From the NCBI RefSeq assembly GCF_051401765.1, contig NC_135071.1, forward strand, positions 13,990,961 to 14,054,960: 64,000 bases of DNA, written 5' to 3'. Shown piece after piece: positions 12,011-24,610 of the stretch. Position numbers and translations under genes: made by a program. The notes beneath the pieces are model-generated. The model worked only from the letters and a program-made list of their open reading frames with translations. It was not told the origin of the DNA and did not search any database. Numbering within the stretch: position 1 is the first letter of the stretch; each line of letters starts with the position of its first letter. Source of the stretch: Calliopsis andreniformis. Lineage: Eukaryota > Arthropoda > Insecta > Hymenoptera > Andrenidae.

Positions 12011-12960
12011 GGACTCCTTCAAACATTCAATTTTTATCTTCACTTCAATCTAAATTTTTAGATATTTAAAACCCTCATCTTCAATTTCTTAGCCTAAGAA
12101 CTAATTCAAAGCTTCATTTCAAAGTTTACAAATTTAAAAAAAGAAAGTACTACATATTTCTAGCGAGCATATAACGAGGTACTAGTGTATATTCTTGTTC
12201 CCTGTTTTATGTATTTAACCAAGGACCCAAAAACTCAGAAGTTAAAATTACACCAATACTCGAACGTCAATGGGAGCCACTGTAGTTCTCGCCTCCGTGG
12301 CCGATTAGACAAATAAATTCCTCATGTGGCACCCCCTTGGCGCCTCTTGGCCGTTGCAGCCAGAAAAGCAAGCGGAAAACGCGGGGAGGAAGCCGAAACC
12401 CGATGGACGCGCTAAAAATGCAAAATCATGCAAATTGCGTTCGTTCGAACACCCTCCTCCTCCTACATCGGCATTCTCCGCGTTTTACCGATCCCGTCGC
12501 CCTCTCACTCCTCCCCCCTTTTTTCTTCATTTTTTTTCCTTCGCCCCCACCCCTTCGATTCTGCCTTTCTGTCTTGCTTCTGCCTCTCCTCGTCACACGG
12601 GCAGCGTGAAAAATGTTTCGACGATTGCGTGCCGCCGCGTTTGCTCCTTTATTTTTGCCGAGGGGTGGAATACCAGCCTGGGCGGGGCTGCTGCCCCCGA
12701 GACACAAAGAGGGATGAAACTTCGCCCGCCATATTTACGTCTAGCGGCGAGTGGGAAACGAAAAAGCGATCGGGAAATCGGGGGAGCTGATGTTTGAGAA
12801 CGAACGTTCTATTGTATCTTTTTTATATTTTTATTCTTTATTGTGTTTTGTGGTATATTAGTACCATTAGTTTAGTCATGCTACTGGCGATGGTTATTAG
12901 TATTAGGTTACTAATATTATTATGAGTACTAACGTGTACATACTCAAATAAGAGCACAAT
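12011..12960. other. Intergenic; GC-rich 12300-12800
   Basis: A pyrimidine-rich GC block gives long overlapping frames on both strands (up to 157 codons), a hallmark of composition rather than coding. No domain or splice structure is recognisable. Confidence 0.4.
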
Positions 12961-12994
12961 CGCAAAGATTCACAAAGCAAATTCTACGGTCACT
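12961..12994 (-). repeat. Dispersed motif, copy 2
   Basis: Contains AAAGATTCACAAAGCAAATT followed by CTACGGTCACTA, nearly identical to copy 1 about 1 kb upstream and in the same orientation. Confidence 0.75.
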
Positions 12995-13139
12995 ACATGC
13001 TGCGAGTACGTAGTACTACATACTTGAAATTGCTGTTATTTGAAACAAATCGAGGTTTTGTATGGTTTGAAATACTCGAACTGAAAATAGGAAACTTGAA
13101 TATTGTCTCGTATAGTTACCTACTTTTTTCTATTTTAAT

Positions 13140-13390
13140 TTTAAAATTGAAAAAATTTTTGAATGTTCAAATTTTCGAATATTCAAAATGCAAGTTTTCA
13201 AATTTCAAGATATTTAAAATCCACGTCGCAAATTTTTTGAATTTTCGAAATTTTAAACAAGTACTGAAAGTTACCAAATATTCAAATTTAAAAATTTTCA
13301 AACTTTCAAACTTTCAAATCTTCAAATATTTAAAATGTAAGTCTTCAATTTCCCAAAATTTTAACGTTTCAAGCTTCGATATCTTTAAAT
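13140..13390 (-). repeat. Octamer tract, CTTTCAAA type
   Basis: Reads in consecutive 8-mers, for example TTTTCGAA, TATTCAAA, then TTTTCAAA, CTTTCAAA, CTTTCAAA, TCTTCAAA, TATTTAAA. The TTGAA core is on the minus strand here, opposite to the tracts left of 9 kb. A 175-codon plus-strand frame at 12997-13524 overlaps it and is low-complexity, not a gene. Confidence 0.8.
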
Positions 13391-16300
13391 TAGCATACCT
13401 ACTCCAAAAAGCATCCTACACCTCGATACACCTTGTACGTACAAATTATTCGTTAAAACTACTTACAATTAGATATCTACAAGCAATAATTCTCAAAACA
13501 AATTCTACGATGATTGTTCTGTAATCCCTTCGAGTGGTATGTACGATGTTTGGAGTGCCTCCAAACCTCCAAGGTCTCGAGCCAGTATTAAAGTGAAACC
13601 TCGTTTCAAAATCGAGAATTGTCCGACTCATCGCAGAAAATTACCCACCGAGTGGGCTCCATCTCGTCGAATTAGTCGAACTTTTCTTTTCATCTCATTG
13701 TGCCGCGCTGACACCGATACAACCTTTGAAATTCTTACAAAAGAGAGTTTCCATTCGAGGAACACTTTCCTCGTTGAACAAAAATAACATCGCCAATGAT
13801 CGTTGATGATCTCTGTTGACCGTTGTCTGTATCAATTTCCATCTCTGCTCGTATATAATTACGATACCTGCCTTTGATTGAAATCTGAGTTTGATTCTGT
13901 CGAATATTCTACTACTGGACCTGAAAATATGGAGCTACAACTCACATTGCTTCAATACAAATTGGCTCATTTGAGGGTAGGCACATTTTTTAATTGTTTT
14001 TAATCTGGTTTCTGGAATATTTCAATTTTAGATTAAATTCAATTTTTATTTTTATTTCAATACGGTTAACCATATTGTTGCTTTTATTATTAGGACATAA
14101 AAATTTCTGCTAACGGTCGCTCCACCGATACCTGCCCCTCTATCGTTCTTGTGTCAACTCGTGAACCTCTCAAGTGTGGACACTCAATTACGCGGCAGTA
14201 GCATCCATGAAAACGACAAACAAGAGGTCATTTCGAACACGTTTGTGTACCCACGTGTTCAGCGCCCTATAGGGTGTCTTAGAAATACGACCTTAAAGTC
14301 TCTAAGCATGTACTACGACTTGAAAAATGCAGTAACTCTACAGAACTCCCCCTCTAAAGAATCTCTAGCTACTTTTCTACACTATTCCCACACTGTTTAA
14401 AAACTAGCCACATCGAATCTCCCTAAGAACGGCCCTCGAATTTGTATACAGTACTACAAGCCTGCTTATCGATACAGACTCATCTCCATCACCTTTGCAC
14501 ACTAGTAACCTGAATTTCGTTTCCTCAAAAACTGGGACCAGGTAAAAAAATAGATAACTGATAAAAATAAATAGACTCGACTGTATCATCAGGCTTCCAT
14601 CGAGACAACACAGCACCAGCTTCACCGAGCGTTTAGCGAATCGTAGCCAACATAATCTTCCGTTCAGGCGTGGAATTAGTATTCAGGGTCACATCCTCGA
14701 GCGTTTATTTTACAAAGACCCAGCAAATAGGTTCGCTGGTAGCGGAGCCACCGTTTCCACGTGCTTTGCAGCGTTTTCGTGGAAAGCACGGCGACGTCGC
14801 AAACTGTTGGGACGCTTCATCGACGCGAGCGTCGACGTCTGTCTTTCCGTCTCTCAAAGGGCAAGGCCAGCTGGTGGAAGAAGGATGATAAGAGGCTGCT
14901 GGGGAGGAGGGCAGAGTGAAGGGGGGGAAACAGAGTCGGGGGCGGTGCATGCCGGGAGCAAACTACGGCCGCCATCTTGCACGTGAACGGAATTTCGAGG
15001 GAAATATGCGCGACGACGACTACGATCGAGATAAGTCGTTGTCTGCTGCGTAAACTGTTTCTAGAACGTCGTATACACTTGTGTTAACGAATTTGGAGAA
15101 ATTGTTGGCCATCCGAGGCCAATTATGTAGGTACATAAATTGGGTGAAATTTGATCGTTTAGAATTCACATTTTTTTATCTCTATAATTTTGGAAGGTTC
15201 ATATTTTTCGGTTAAAATATTCACTTTGATTTAAAACGTTCACTTTGATTTCGAAAATTCGTTTCGATTTCAAAAAACTGTATTCATATTACAATATGAA
15301 CTATGTACTATACAAACTTTTTCAGATAAATGTCCCTATAGGAAATTTTAAAAATTTTTTGAGAAAGGGTAAAAAGAGTAGACGCAAGTGTAATTACATG
15401 TGTCTACTCCCAAGACCTGTCCACGTTTCGAAACATCTGTTTAAGAGCTCGCAGCTTATAAATATTACATACACTTCGTTTTTCTTGTTTTGACACTATA
15501 ATGGGCTTTCGCAATGAAAGCATATTTGACAAACTTAATGACTCTAGGAAATTAGCGACTCTGTAATTGAATGTATATCCACGGCCATTTTTTATTTCTC
15601 CAAAATCTGTTCTAAAAAATAGCGACAAAAACAGTTCGCATAAATTCAAGAACTCGCAAAAATGTCACGAAGTCACAACTGATAAGATCTTAATACAGCA
15701 TCCCTTTTCGTCCACTCGCAAAGTAGACTGCTCCGTCACAGCTCCATATGCGACCCAGCTACTGCGAAGACCACAGCCTTGCTCGCAGTAACTCGACGCA
15801 ATTTGCGACAGGCACTGTTTCCAATGTGTTTCGCCACCCCCTGAAGAGTGTGTGTCTTTACTGCGGGTGGATTAGCATTGGGTCCACGTAGCCTCTCCCT
15901 AAACACTATACCCTATTTAGGCTAACTTGGTAATCACCGAGGGATTGTTAATCGTAGGGGGCCCAGCATCACCAGCCTGCGGGTAATTACAGGGCCGGTG
16001 ACGTTGAATAAAGTCGTTAGACTTTTTGCCTCGCATGAAGACGTTAATATTAATTACTGATCAAATGTCACCGCGCGCGAGCGCGCAGAATGCCTGATCA
16101 TTGCATCTGCAGACAGGTGCTCGTCACTTCGTTAGGAGACGGTGACATTCCGAGAAAGTCGAAAGAAAAATTACGAAAGTCGTTGGGTCTATGACTTCTG
16201 TGACAGTTGTCATTACATGGATACAGTGACAGCGACTTTTGACGATGGGAAATATGCCTGGGACGTCTGTGTACAGCATGACCTATAAAAGTTGGTTCGA

Positions 16301-17030
16301 TGATTGAAACAGTTATTGGTGCTTTCATCTTTCAAATATAACATAGTCATAATTAGACTATTAGAGTTTTGTTTCGATAAAAGCTCGATGACGAAACTGT
16401 TCTTCCACTTGGTCTACAAATTCAAGTGTAATACTTAAACTGATTTTAGAAAGTGTCTTAGGTTCTACGAACTCTTGATTAAGTTTAAATCGAAATCTTG
16501 TACCGAAACACACTGTAGCTCCTATATACTGTCACAGTAATATTCAGTAGGTCTTAGACTAGGCAAAGCTGAATAGTCCGATTGGGAGGTGAGGTGCCGA
16601 TCGTGTCCCTCGGGGATCCGCTTAGCTAGCCTCAGGCTAAAATTTTGCCCCGCGCTCTCTCGGGATAGCCCCAGCAGCGAGCATTCAGCTTGCTAATGCG
16701 AACATTACACTCCCACTGCTTGGCTACCGTGAATCATTCTTTGATCTCTGTCACTGCCCGAAAATTGACTCCTTGAGAAGTGTAACCCGTTTTTATTGTT
16801 TTTCTTCTTTTTTTATCGAAAATAAACACCCTCACAAAAGATTAAGAATAATTGTTCTTCAGTAAATCAGTTGGAAAGGAGTCTTGTATATGATATAACA
16901 AATTTTGGCTTCTTAGTGATAGAGAACTATCTTTGATATTGTAATTGTATAGACAGTATCTTCAATATAATTTGACACTGTCACTAGATTATTTTTCTCA
17001 AGTTTTTCGCTCGTGTCTTCTTATATATTC
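13391..17030. other. Intergenic, about 3.6 kb without a supported gene
   Basis: A degenerate copy of the dispersed motif lies at about 13478-13512. Positions 14640-15010 are GC-rich and contain GCCGCCATCTTG at 14968-14979 followed directly by CACGTG, a promoter-like pair, but no coding exon can be attached. AT-rich sequence fills 15150-15800. Small frames throughout lack family signatures. Confidence 0.4.
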
Positions 17031-17039
17031 CACAATGGG

Positions 17040-17075
17040 GTGACCGTAGAATTTACTTTGTGGATTTTTATCACG
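17040..17075 (+). repeat. Dispersed motif, copy 4
   Basis: TGACCGTAGAATTTACTTTG then TGGATTTTTATCAC is the reverse complement orientation of copies 1 and 2. It is followed by TACCTACAAGC; copies 1 and 3 also have CTACAAGC nearby, so the repeat unit may be longer than the core. Confidence 0.75.
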
Positions 17076-17447
17076 TACCTACAAGCTGAATCAGGAAGTC
17101 ATTTTTTCATAAAAGAATAATTTTCTCGTTTCTGGTACTTATAGAATGATTCTTTTGCTAAAGTTAGTACTTGAGAGTTGTCCCGCTACTTAAACACAGC
17201 AGCAATAACACCGTATCTATTTATATGATCTGTCGATAGGTCCTCACACTTCACAGTGACATAACTGGTTAATATCGTCTCTGTGTCTTTGGCAAGCCTA
17301 TGTCATTTACTGTGAAGACGACTGTGTTCACATAAATGTGAGCTGAAAACGAGAGTGCCGAAATAAAAATGCCAAGAAAATGAGAATATGTATATCGCTG
17401 CGATATTTGAGCTGTGACACTGCGTTTGAGTCCTTTAATGAGAGAAT

Positions 17448-17460
17448 CACCCTGTATATG
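17448..17460 (-). mobile_element. Isolated transposon-end motif CACCCTGTATA
   Basis: TCACCCTGTATATG reads on the minus strand as CAGGGTGATTCTCTCATTAA, similar to the ends of the two complete MITEs in this window. A related end, TCACCGTGTATATA, lies at about 17951 with the same inner sequence. No partner end is evident, so both are probably truncated copies. Confidence 0.45.
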
Positions 17461-17642
17461 TACACGTACTTTAATATGCATGTCAACTTGCATATAGACA
17501 GAGTTAGAATCCTCGAAAACACTTTTCCCAACTACACATTATTTAACTTTTAAAAATTAGAATATACTAGGATCTCGATCATCTGAAATATGTACTTAAT
17601 TCGACGACAGTCCTCTGACTTGCAGATTACAGTGCTTCCAGC

Positions 17643-17826
17643 AGGGTTGCCATACGAATTCCCTCCTTGGGAATAAGAGGGAAGAAATATCAGCTGTCTT
17701 ATCTAGGGTCTCGTCTCTAGAGTCTAGGGACTAGACCTATATGTACCAATAAGGACACCCTTACTTCTTCCTTTAACTACCAATCTCCTCCACCATACCT
17801 AAAGAGGGAATTCGTATGGCAACCCT
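17643..17826. mobile_element. 184-bp element with perfect 23-bp terminal inverted repeats
   Basis: Positions 17643-17665 begin AGGGTTGCCATACGAATTCC, and 17804-17826 are the exact reverse complement. The 138-bp interior has no coding capacity. This is the form of a short non-autonomous DNA transposon (MITE). I see no convincing target-site duplication outside the repeats, so superfamily is unassigned. The lack of a single mismatch between the arms suggests the element is recent or that the hairpin is conserved. Confidence 0.75.
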
Positions 17827-18471
17827 AATCTCCACTGATTATATCCCAGTTTATACACAGCTTAATACACTTTTGTTGCTTGTTTTATATTCATCCAAGA
17901 TCTAAAGCTTAGGAGTTGAAATTATATTAGCGTCTGAATATTAATGAGAGTCACCGTGTATATATGTATATATGTATATAACTTGAGTCTTGGGACCAAA
18001 GTTCTGGTCTGTTTGCCGTGCGGCTCCCGGTAGCCATGCAATCGAGATGTCTTCGACGGTATTTCTTTGCACACGCACGGCTTTCTTTGCCCCTCGAGCG
18101 TATACTTTTCCACACGCTGGAGAACGCAACCGCGTGCCCGGCTAATGGACGCCACTCGAGACCACTTTGGCCGCGGCAAACATCGGCGACGTTTCTCGAA
18201 AACCCAGCCGCGACTCTTGCCTCCTCTTCCTCGCTTCCTGCCTGTTGCACCGAAAACGCTTTAACAGTCTGCTGCCTCCATCGAGCGTTAAACTGCTTTT
18301 TACAATACAGACACACTTGGGACACTTCCCTGCTTCGAGGTATACACAATTAACCCTGAAATAGCACGCTGCTCTCTCTTACGTCCCCACCAAAGTCTCT
18401 ATATGAATAATTAAAAAGTGCTGTTTTATAAGACCACCTACATTCTGGAAAAAATTCTGCTAGTGAGGTGT
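17827..18471. other. Intergenic; GC-rich 18000-18350
   Basis: A TATATG microsatellite-like run lies at about 17957-17983. The GC-rich part carries overlapping frames on both strands (132 codons minus, 111 codons plus) with no recognisable domain. Confidence 0.4.
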
Positions 18472-18553
18472 ACTATTCTTGTCTCGTGAGAAGTCTCTTG
18501 GAATATATTACGTGCAATGCATTCGAGGGGACTTCTCAGGGGACACGAATAGT
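18472..18553. ncRNA. Candidate 82-nt hairpin, pre-miRNA-like
   Basis: ACTATTCTTGTCTCGTGAGA and onward pairs with the sequence ending GGACACGAATAGT. The stem is about 33 base pairs including G-U wobbles, with about three mismatches, and closes on a 16-nt loop (ATATTACGTGCAATGC). Arm length and loop size suit a microRNA precursor transcribed from either strand. I do not recognise a known microRNA seed. A relic of a folded-back transposon is the main alternative, and no expression evidence exists here. Confidence 0.35.
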
Positions 18554-21434
18554 TCCTATTTGATTTATCATCTTTTCATTGTGACTCATAAGGAAGAGTG
18601 TTTATCTTAAACAAGATAGACTTATTATTTTTTAAGAAATCAATTTTCTCGAGTCTTGCTAAGAAATCTTAAGAATTCTTGGTTGGCCACCTTAGAAGAC
18701 TTCAGAAAGTGTGAAACTGTTTCCAGGGATTATTTTCCACACCTATGCAGGACAAACTCGAGTGCCCTCGAAATTCGAGTCATGTAGCTAGGATATTTTG
18801 AAAAGTGTAGGAAAAGGTAAATTCTCCTTGCGCTCTAAACGTTCGACGTCTGGCACAGTGTTCGCCAGGCCACGTAGGCGTCTTAATACACAGGGGTGTT
18901 TACGGGGATTCGAAATTCAGGCTGCATAGAGGCGTGTGGCCCTCTCGAGACGCCTCGCACGGACCACTTTGAATCCAATCCGTTGGCTTCACGCACGAGC
19001 GAGTGTCATCACGTCTGTCGCACGAGACAATCCACTGTGGCCCCCCGGTGACCCTTCCGCGCCGAATTTGTTTCCGATTTATTCTCCTGCTCGAGAGGCA
19101 GGCCCTTAAGGCCATTCGCAGAGTCACCGCAACGGTGGCTCGATCATGCGCTCTGTTACACCCTTAAATGCGACCGATCGAGGGTCCTCGAGTGTCCCAT
19201 GAGTCCTCTCGAAGAAAATAGCATGTGCATAGGTGGTTCCGCGGAAATTATGCTTCAGACGGTGTTCGAGAAGTCGTCAGAATGTTGAAATATTATTATT
19301 TATTTTCGTGACATGCGTTGAGAACCTGGAGCTTGAATTAGCACTAGTGATGGAATGACCGTAGAATTTTCTTTGTGAATTTTTCCTGGTATTTCGGATA
19401 ATGTTTCTGAAAAGATGGATATTTAGACATCGTGAATGATTTTTTTTTTCCTATTTCTATAGTGCATCTTTCCCACATAAATAATTTAATCCTGAAAGTG
19501 TGAACTGGCATAGTGACTGAAAAATAAATACCAGGTTCATTTTGATCCAAACTTAAATTTCATTACTCTGCATTTGAATGTGTACCTGGGTCCCACTTAA
19601 CACATAGTGAAATACACAGCACTCTTCATGGTGATCACAACTGCATTAATAGAATAATTAGACATGTTAATAAATTCTGTGAAAAACTTTTTAATATTGT
19701 ATTAGATAATCGTCACCTTATGACTTTCCTGTATATATGTTTTCTAAAGAGTCTTTACCCATTAATAAATAAATAAACACGTTGTAACTCTAGATATCAC
19801 TTAAATTTTCTCTTACAATTAAGTTAGAATTTCATAACATTTACTATTATTTAGGACAGTTTTAACCTACTAAAAAACAAAAAATAACAGTACCTATTTC
19901 CTTACCTATATATGAAATACGTATTTTCAATGACAGTGAATATACAATAATTTCGAGATTAAATTTAAGGGAGCCACCCTGTATATGAATGAACAGTTTC
20001 AGTCGAGCACCACTGTTGCCAAATATTTTCCAGCGACATCCGCATTATGAAACGCCATGCTTTGCAAGGATTTGGCTATTTTCTACAGAGCGAAACTCTC
20101 AGCGAGCCGTTATTGTCGGCATTATTTATTTGCAGCCAGCTCTGAATTGCTCGAATCAATCAATGACTGCATTCAATTTCGAACGCGCATTTGTCGTCGA
20201 TGCGCTATCGGCACTGTATCCACTGTGTACATTTTGACATTTTCGAATTCAAGAAAGCATTGGCGTCGCCTCATCGTGATGTCACACGTATCGATATGAA
20301 TTTTTTGCTGCTTTTTTTCTTGATTCGCGACTTTTATTTTCTCTTTGCATTTGATCTACTAGTCCCAACAAGTTACAAATTGCGCAGAACCATATTAAAA
20401 ATATTCTTTTTTCTTGAAAAAATAGAATTTGAGTTAGCCTGAAATTTTCAGTTTTCTAGTTTTTATTCAGTTTCTAGCTCGAGGAATTTGATAGAAAGTA
20501 TGTTTCGATTTTCAATTTTCTGACTTAGAATTTTTAGTTTAGATGGAGATATTTTTATACAAAATGAAATTTAGAATAGAAACTTTTCTTACATTCCACG
20601 AGGCGAATTGTGGGATTCATGCGGGCGATGAAATTGGCGAAGATAATGCGCACAGTTTCGCTTCGATTTTCCTCTCGTGGAGGAAATTCAGCGCTAAACT
20701 ATTGTTATGAAATTACGGCTAGCTATAGCAGTGGCTTACGAAAATAAAGTTTGCTACATGTATACGGAACATAATCCAATAACAAAACAATGTAAAATTT
20801 CAACTCGACTTTTCCTTCTCTGTATTACTAAAATATGAAATAAAAAACTGCAGAGTAGATAACAAAAACGATTACTTGCAATTTTTCGTCTTTTTCGAAG
20901 AACAATCAAATCAAACAAATTGTACCAGGTTAAAACAGTTAAAATTTATAATAAAAAAACTGATCATTCCAATTATTTTCAGCAATAATTAGATGTCATG
21001 AATTTTCATTATTTTTTTTCACAAATCCAGGTCCACCAGAAGTTCGAAAGGTCTAAAGCCAATCAAAATCCTCCATTTCTTTCTTCCTCCATTGCAGATT
21101 TAAAATCGCTCGCGTGTGAAGACTCGCTGAAAGCTCGCCCACAGAGAGGAATTACTTCGAACCGAGCGACCGATAATAAAGTGGTTTGCAACAGTCGTTT
21201 TTGAGTTTTGCTTCCGTGAAATGTTTCTCGCGCCATTGTGCTCGCGATTCGCGTATTTGTGTCTCGCGAGAAATAATCGAAGCGCAGCTGCCTTCGCCGC
21301 GGGAACCTCTGATGCGTGTGGAGCTGGATCAATTGTTCGCGACAATCGAGCCGAAGGAGTCGCTCTGGAGGAAAAATAATTGCGCGAGATCCGTGCGTTA
21401 ATGCGCTGCGCATGCACGATTTTCACGCGCCAAC
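18554..21434. other. Intergenic, about 2.9 kb without a supported gene
   Basis: Positions 18840-19210 are GC-rich. Copy 5 of the dispersed motif lies at 19355-19390. A transposon-end motif GCCACCCTGTATATGAATGA lies at about 19973. Positions 20000-20440 and 21060-21430 contain overlapping small frames without domains. Nothing here resembles an exon of a known gene. Confidence 0.4.
19355..19390 (+). repeat. Dispersed motif, copy 5
   Basis: ATGACCGTAGAATTTTCTTT then GTGAATTTTTCC, same orientation as copy 4. Confidence 0.7.
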
Positions 21435-21682
21435 GCGTCCAATTAATAATATTGTGATACCTCGGACGCCTTAAGGCTGATCGCTGTCGATAACTCTGAA
21501 TCGCCTTTCGAGACTTTTCAGCTCCCTGTGAAAAACTTTCCCTTTTCTAATAATACTTTAGCTGAAATTAATAGTAGCGTCCAATTAATAATACTGTGAT
21601 ACCTCGGATGCCTTAAGTCTTTTCAGCTCCCTTTGAAAAACTTTCCCCTTTTCTAATAATACTTTACCCGAAATTAATAGTA
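21435..21682 (+). repeat. Tandem duplication, second copy missing 36 bp
   Basis: Copy 1 (21435-21576, 142 bp) and copy 2 (21577-21682, 106 bp) abut. Both start GCGTCCAATTAATAAT and end AATTAATAGTA. They match closely except for a 36-bp block in copy 1 after GCCTTAAG that copy 2 lacks, and a handful of substitutions. This is a fairly recent tandem duplication in non-coding DNA. Confidence 0.9.
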
Positions 21683-22674
21683 GTGAGTTTGAAATCAGAA
21701 ATTCTTGAGATTTTTCATATTTTTGTCATGAATTTTAAACAATTTGGATCAGTACAAGCATTAAGGAAAATAAGAAAGAAGTAATTAAAATAGCTACAAA
21801 TTTCAAGTTTCTTCTTCCCTATTTTTCCTATGCTCTTCTTTTTTTATTTTAGTTCTCGAAAGATATTCGAAAAAATAGTTCCTCTGCTTTTAACTCCATC
21901 AACCGTCATTACACATTCCCTCGAGTTTGACAGTGACGGCGAGCCCCGATCACAGGAAGTGCCTAAATAGGCAGACGAGAGTGTAAATGGCATCACACAT
22001 GCCAATTTTGCTCCCGTTTCGAAAAATGGGGTATTCAAGGTTTATTTACCGATCCTAAAAATACATCCGCTGGCAGGCATGAATAGATTATTAGGCGTTA
22101 GAATTGCGCACGACACCTGACCCCAGTGTCAGAAAGGAGGGTCGTGCGCGCGCGCACCGTTCCTCGATCCCATTTTACGCTGCTGTCTGCCACTCCAGAA
22201 ATCGGCTAATATTTTACCTGCGCCGCGGGACGAAAATGTTGACTGAGGCCGCCGAGTCCCACGGGAAACGCTCATTCAACGTCGAATGAGGCCTCGATTC
22301 GATCTTCCTCGATTCCTCAATGTGATACTCGACTATCGAAAGAATGACGGTCAATTGTGTGAAAAGTGCCTAGACGAGATTTGCGGTTGAAGCTTTTCAG
22401 AGCTGCGGTCTTTCCTTTCGATACACATACCTCGATGGTATCGATAGTATTTGAGGGCAATAAGAGGACTCTCAAAAAGCAGTTGGAAGTTACTATAAAG
22501 GAAGCAGATCGGCTATTTTTGCTGAGGAATTATAGCAAAATTTCCTGCAAGTACGTAATATTAACGAATAGTGTTGTTTCGGTTACAGCAATAAGGATTT
22601 TTAGGGTTCCACGTGATTCAATCCTGCGGAATCTGTTTTTCTTCTTCATAAAGCAAATCTTTAATCTTTGATGC

Positions 22675-22705
22675 CAGAGATTCTCAAAGCAAAATAGTAG
22701 CTTCG
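22675..22705 (-). repeat. Dispersed motif, copy 7
   Basis: AGAGATTCTCAAAGCAAAAT is the minus-strand form of the shared TTTGCTTTGAGAATCT core. Confidence 0.6.
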
Positions 22706-24576
22706 TTGCTTCGTACCAAAGTAGCACTTTTTAAATGCTTCGTGTAGCAACTAATTACGTCTAGTTTGCTTGTGTGAAGCTTTCTACTACTCTGTCGCTT
22801 TACACTTTCTAAGTTAACAGTAATGAATCTCAACACTCTACCTAGTACACCAGAAAGGACTCCAAAATTGTAATGCTTATCCCATGCTTGCAGAAGTCCA
22901 AAACGCTTGCTACCCTAGCATTAATAACAACTGAACTCTGTCACCAACATTTTGGCGGGAAAACGATCATGACTGCGCAGTGCACTCGGTACTAATCTGC
23001 GCAGCCGCAAATGTATTTGCATTTGCTGGCTAACAACTATCGAGGTAACAAGATCACCGTCCCTTCTACTGTCCTCCAACATCTAACCAATCAGGTACTC
23101 GCCAGTTGCAAATTGTATGCACGCTTGTGCACTTGCAGCTTGTGACACGTTGCATGTGTGTGTGACATGCTGCAAGCGCGCGGCAAACAGCGAGGCGGTC
23201 GATCCGACAATCTGATCTAAATACGGCTCCAGAGGACCTCGAATTTATCTCCAATATCGAATTTGATCCCTTCCTTTGTGTCTAAATATGAGCGACATGA
23301 AAATAGAGCGAAAATGACGGTCTCCTTCCTGTTTGCGCACTTTTGGAATTTTATCACACCTCGAGGCGCTGGATGTTCCATGTACGAAGTTCCTGTTCTG
23401 TCGTTTCAACTCTCAGGAAGGTTTCCATGGACTCCAAAAGAGGAGATATTAGATCCAGCAATATTTAGTTTGTGGCCATATTTAGAACCAGCAATACTCG
23501 TGAATCGAGGTTCTGTGATCTCGTTCTGCCCTGCTACGTCATTATTTGTTAAACAGCTGAAAACTTGGAGGGATAGTTCGCTCAGGGGGTTTGGAACAAC
23601 AAACCGAGGCGAGTTTGGATAGCTCCAGCGAGCAAACGCTACCTTGTCTGTTTTCTCAACACCCCGACCGCGGCCATCGAACATTCTGGGAACCTTGATT
23701 GTGGGAGACATTGTGTGTGAGAAGATAGACGAATTTTGGAACGACCCACTTCGATGAGGAACTAGGTAGGTGAGATATTTGCTGGTTTGAGCTTTGGAAA
23801 CATTTGGAGCCTGGGAGTCGAAGGACCAAGCATTCCATATTTATGACTCGAATTTTATTATATTCTTCCACTGTAGGGGTGCAATTTTTATTATCCTGAG
23901 ATGATCAGAGAGATCGAGTTTCCTAGACACGAGGATAATAGAAAGTAAGTCAGAAATAAAAGAAAAGAGAAATATGTAAAGAATAGAGTGATTGAAAGAA
24001 TTTGATACTAGAGGACACTCTGAAGCAAACCAAACATCCCAAAACTAACAGGCGCAGAGAGTTTGAACGTGAGACTTGAAAGTGTAGTTTTGCCTCTGTT
24101 TAAACGAACTACTTGCTGCATCCGTGTCGCTTATAACATCGAAAGCAATATTTAACAAATTGCTTTCGTTCCTATTGTCAGGCTTCCCTTCCTTTGCGCG
24201 GTTGCTCTGTGGGGATTAAGTCGACGCTGGCAATGCGATCGCGTTCGGGCTTCATTTGATGAACCGAGAGACAATGGGATACTTTGTCAGGAAATCTAGC
24301 GAATCTTACCAAAGAACACTGATAAAAGTACCTGCTATTTCACTGAGTAATCTCATTAAGAGAATAATCTTATTGAGAGAGTATCTTATTTAACCAAACT
24401 TTAGTTCGAAAAACTAACGAACTTCTGAAACCTTTTACTGTGTGTAAACAATATAAATAACTAATTGTATATATACAATAGAAATATATACTAATAAATA
24501 AACACCTATATGCACAATAATAAGTAAAATTTACTCTAAATATGGAAATTTTTACTTCCTTCTACTCACACAGTGC

Positions 24577-24610
24577 AGTGACTGTAGTATTTGCTTTGTA
24601 GATCTTTGCT
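24577..24610 (+). repeat. Dispersed motif, copy 6
   Basis: GTGACTGTAGTATTTGCTTT then GTAGATCTTTGC, a more diverged plus-oriented copy. Confidence 0.65.

Noticed and set aside
12324..12797. 157-codon plus-strand frame overlapping other frames on both strands
   Set aside because: Overlapping frames in several phases at a pyrimidine-rich GC block; no family, no splice context.
12997..13524. 175-codon frame with repeated F, K, N, S
   Set aside because: Low-complexity translation of an AT-rich octamer tract.
23263..23711. Opposed 119- and 101-codon frames
   Set aside because: They overlap on opposite strands and neither matches a known family; kept only as intergenic.
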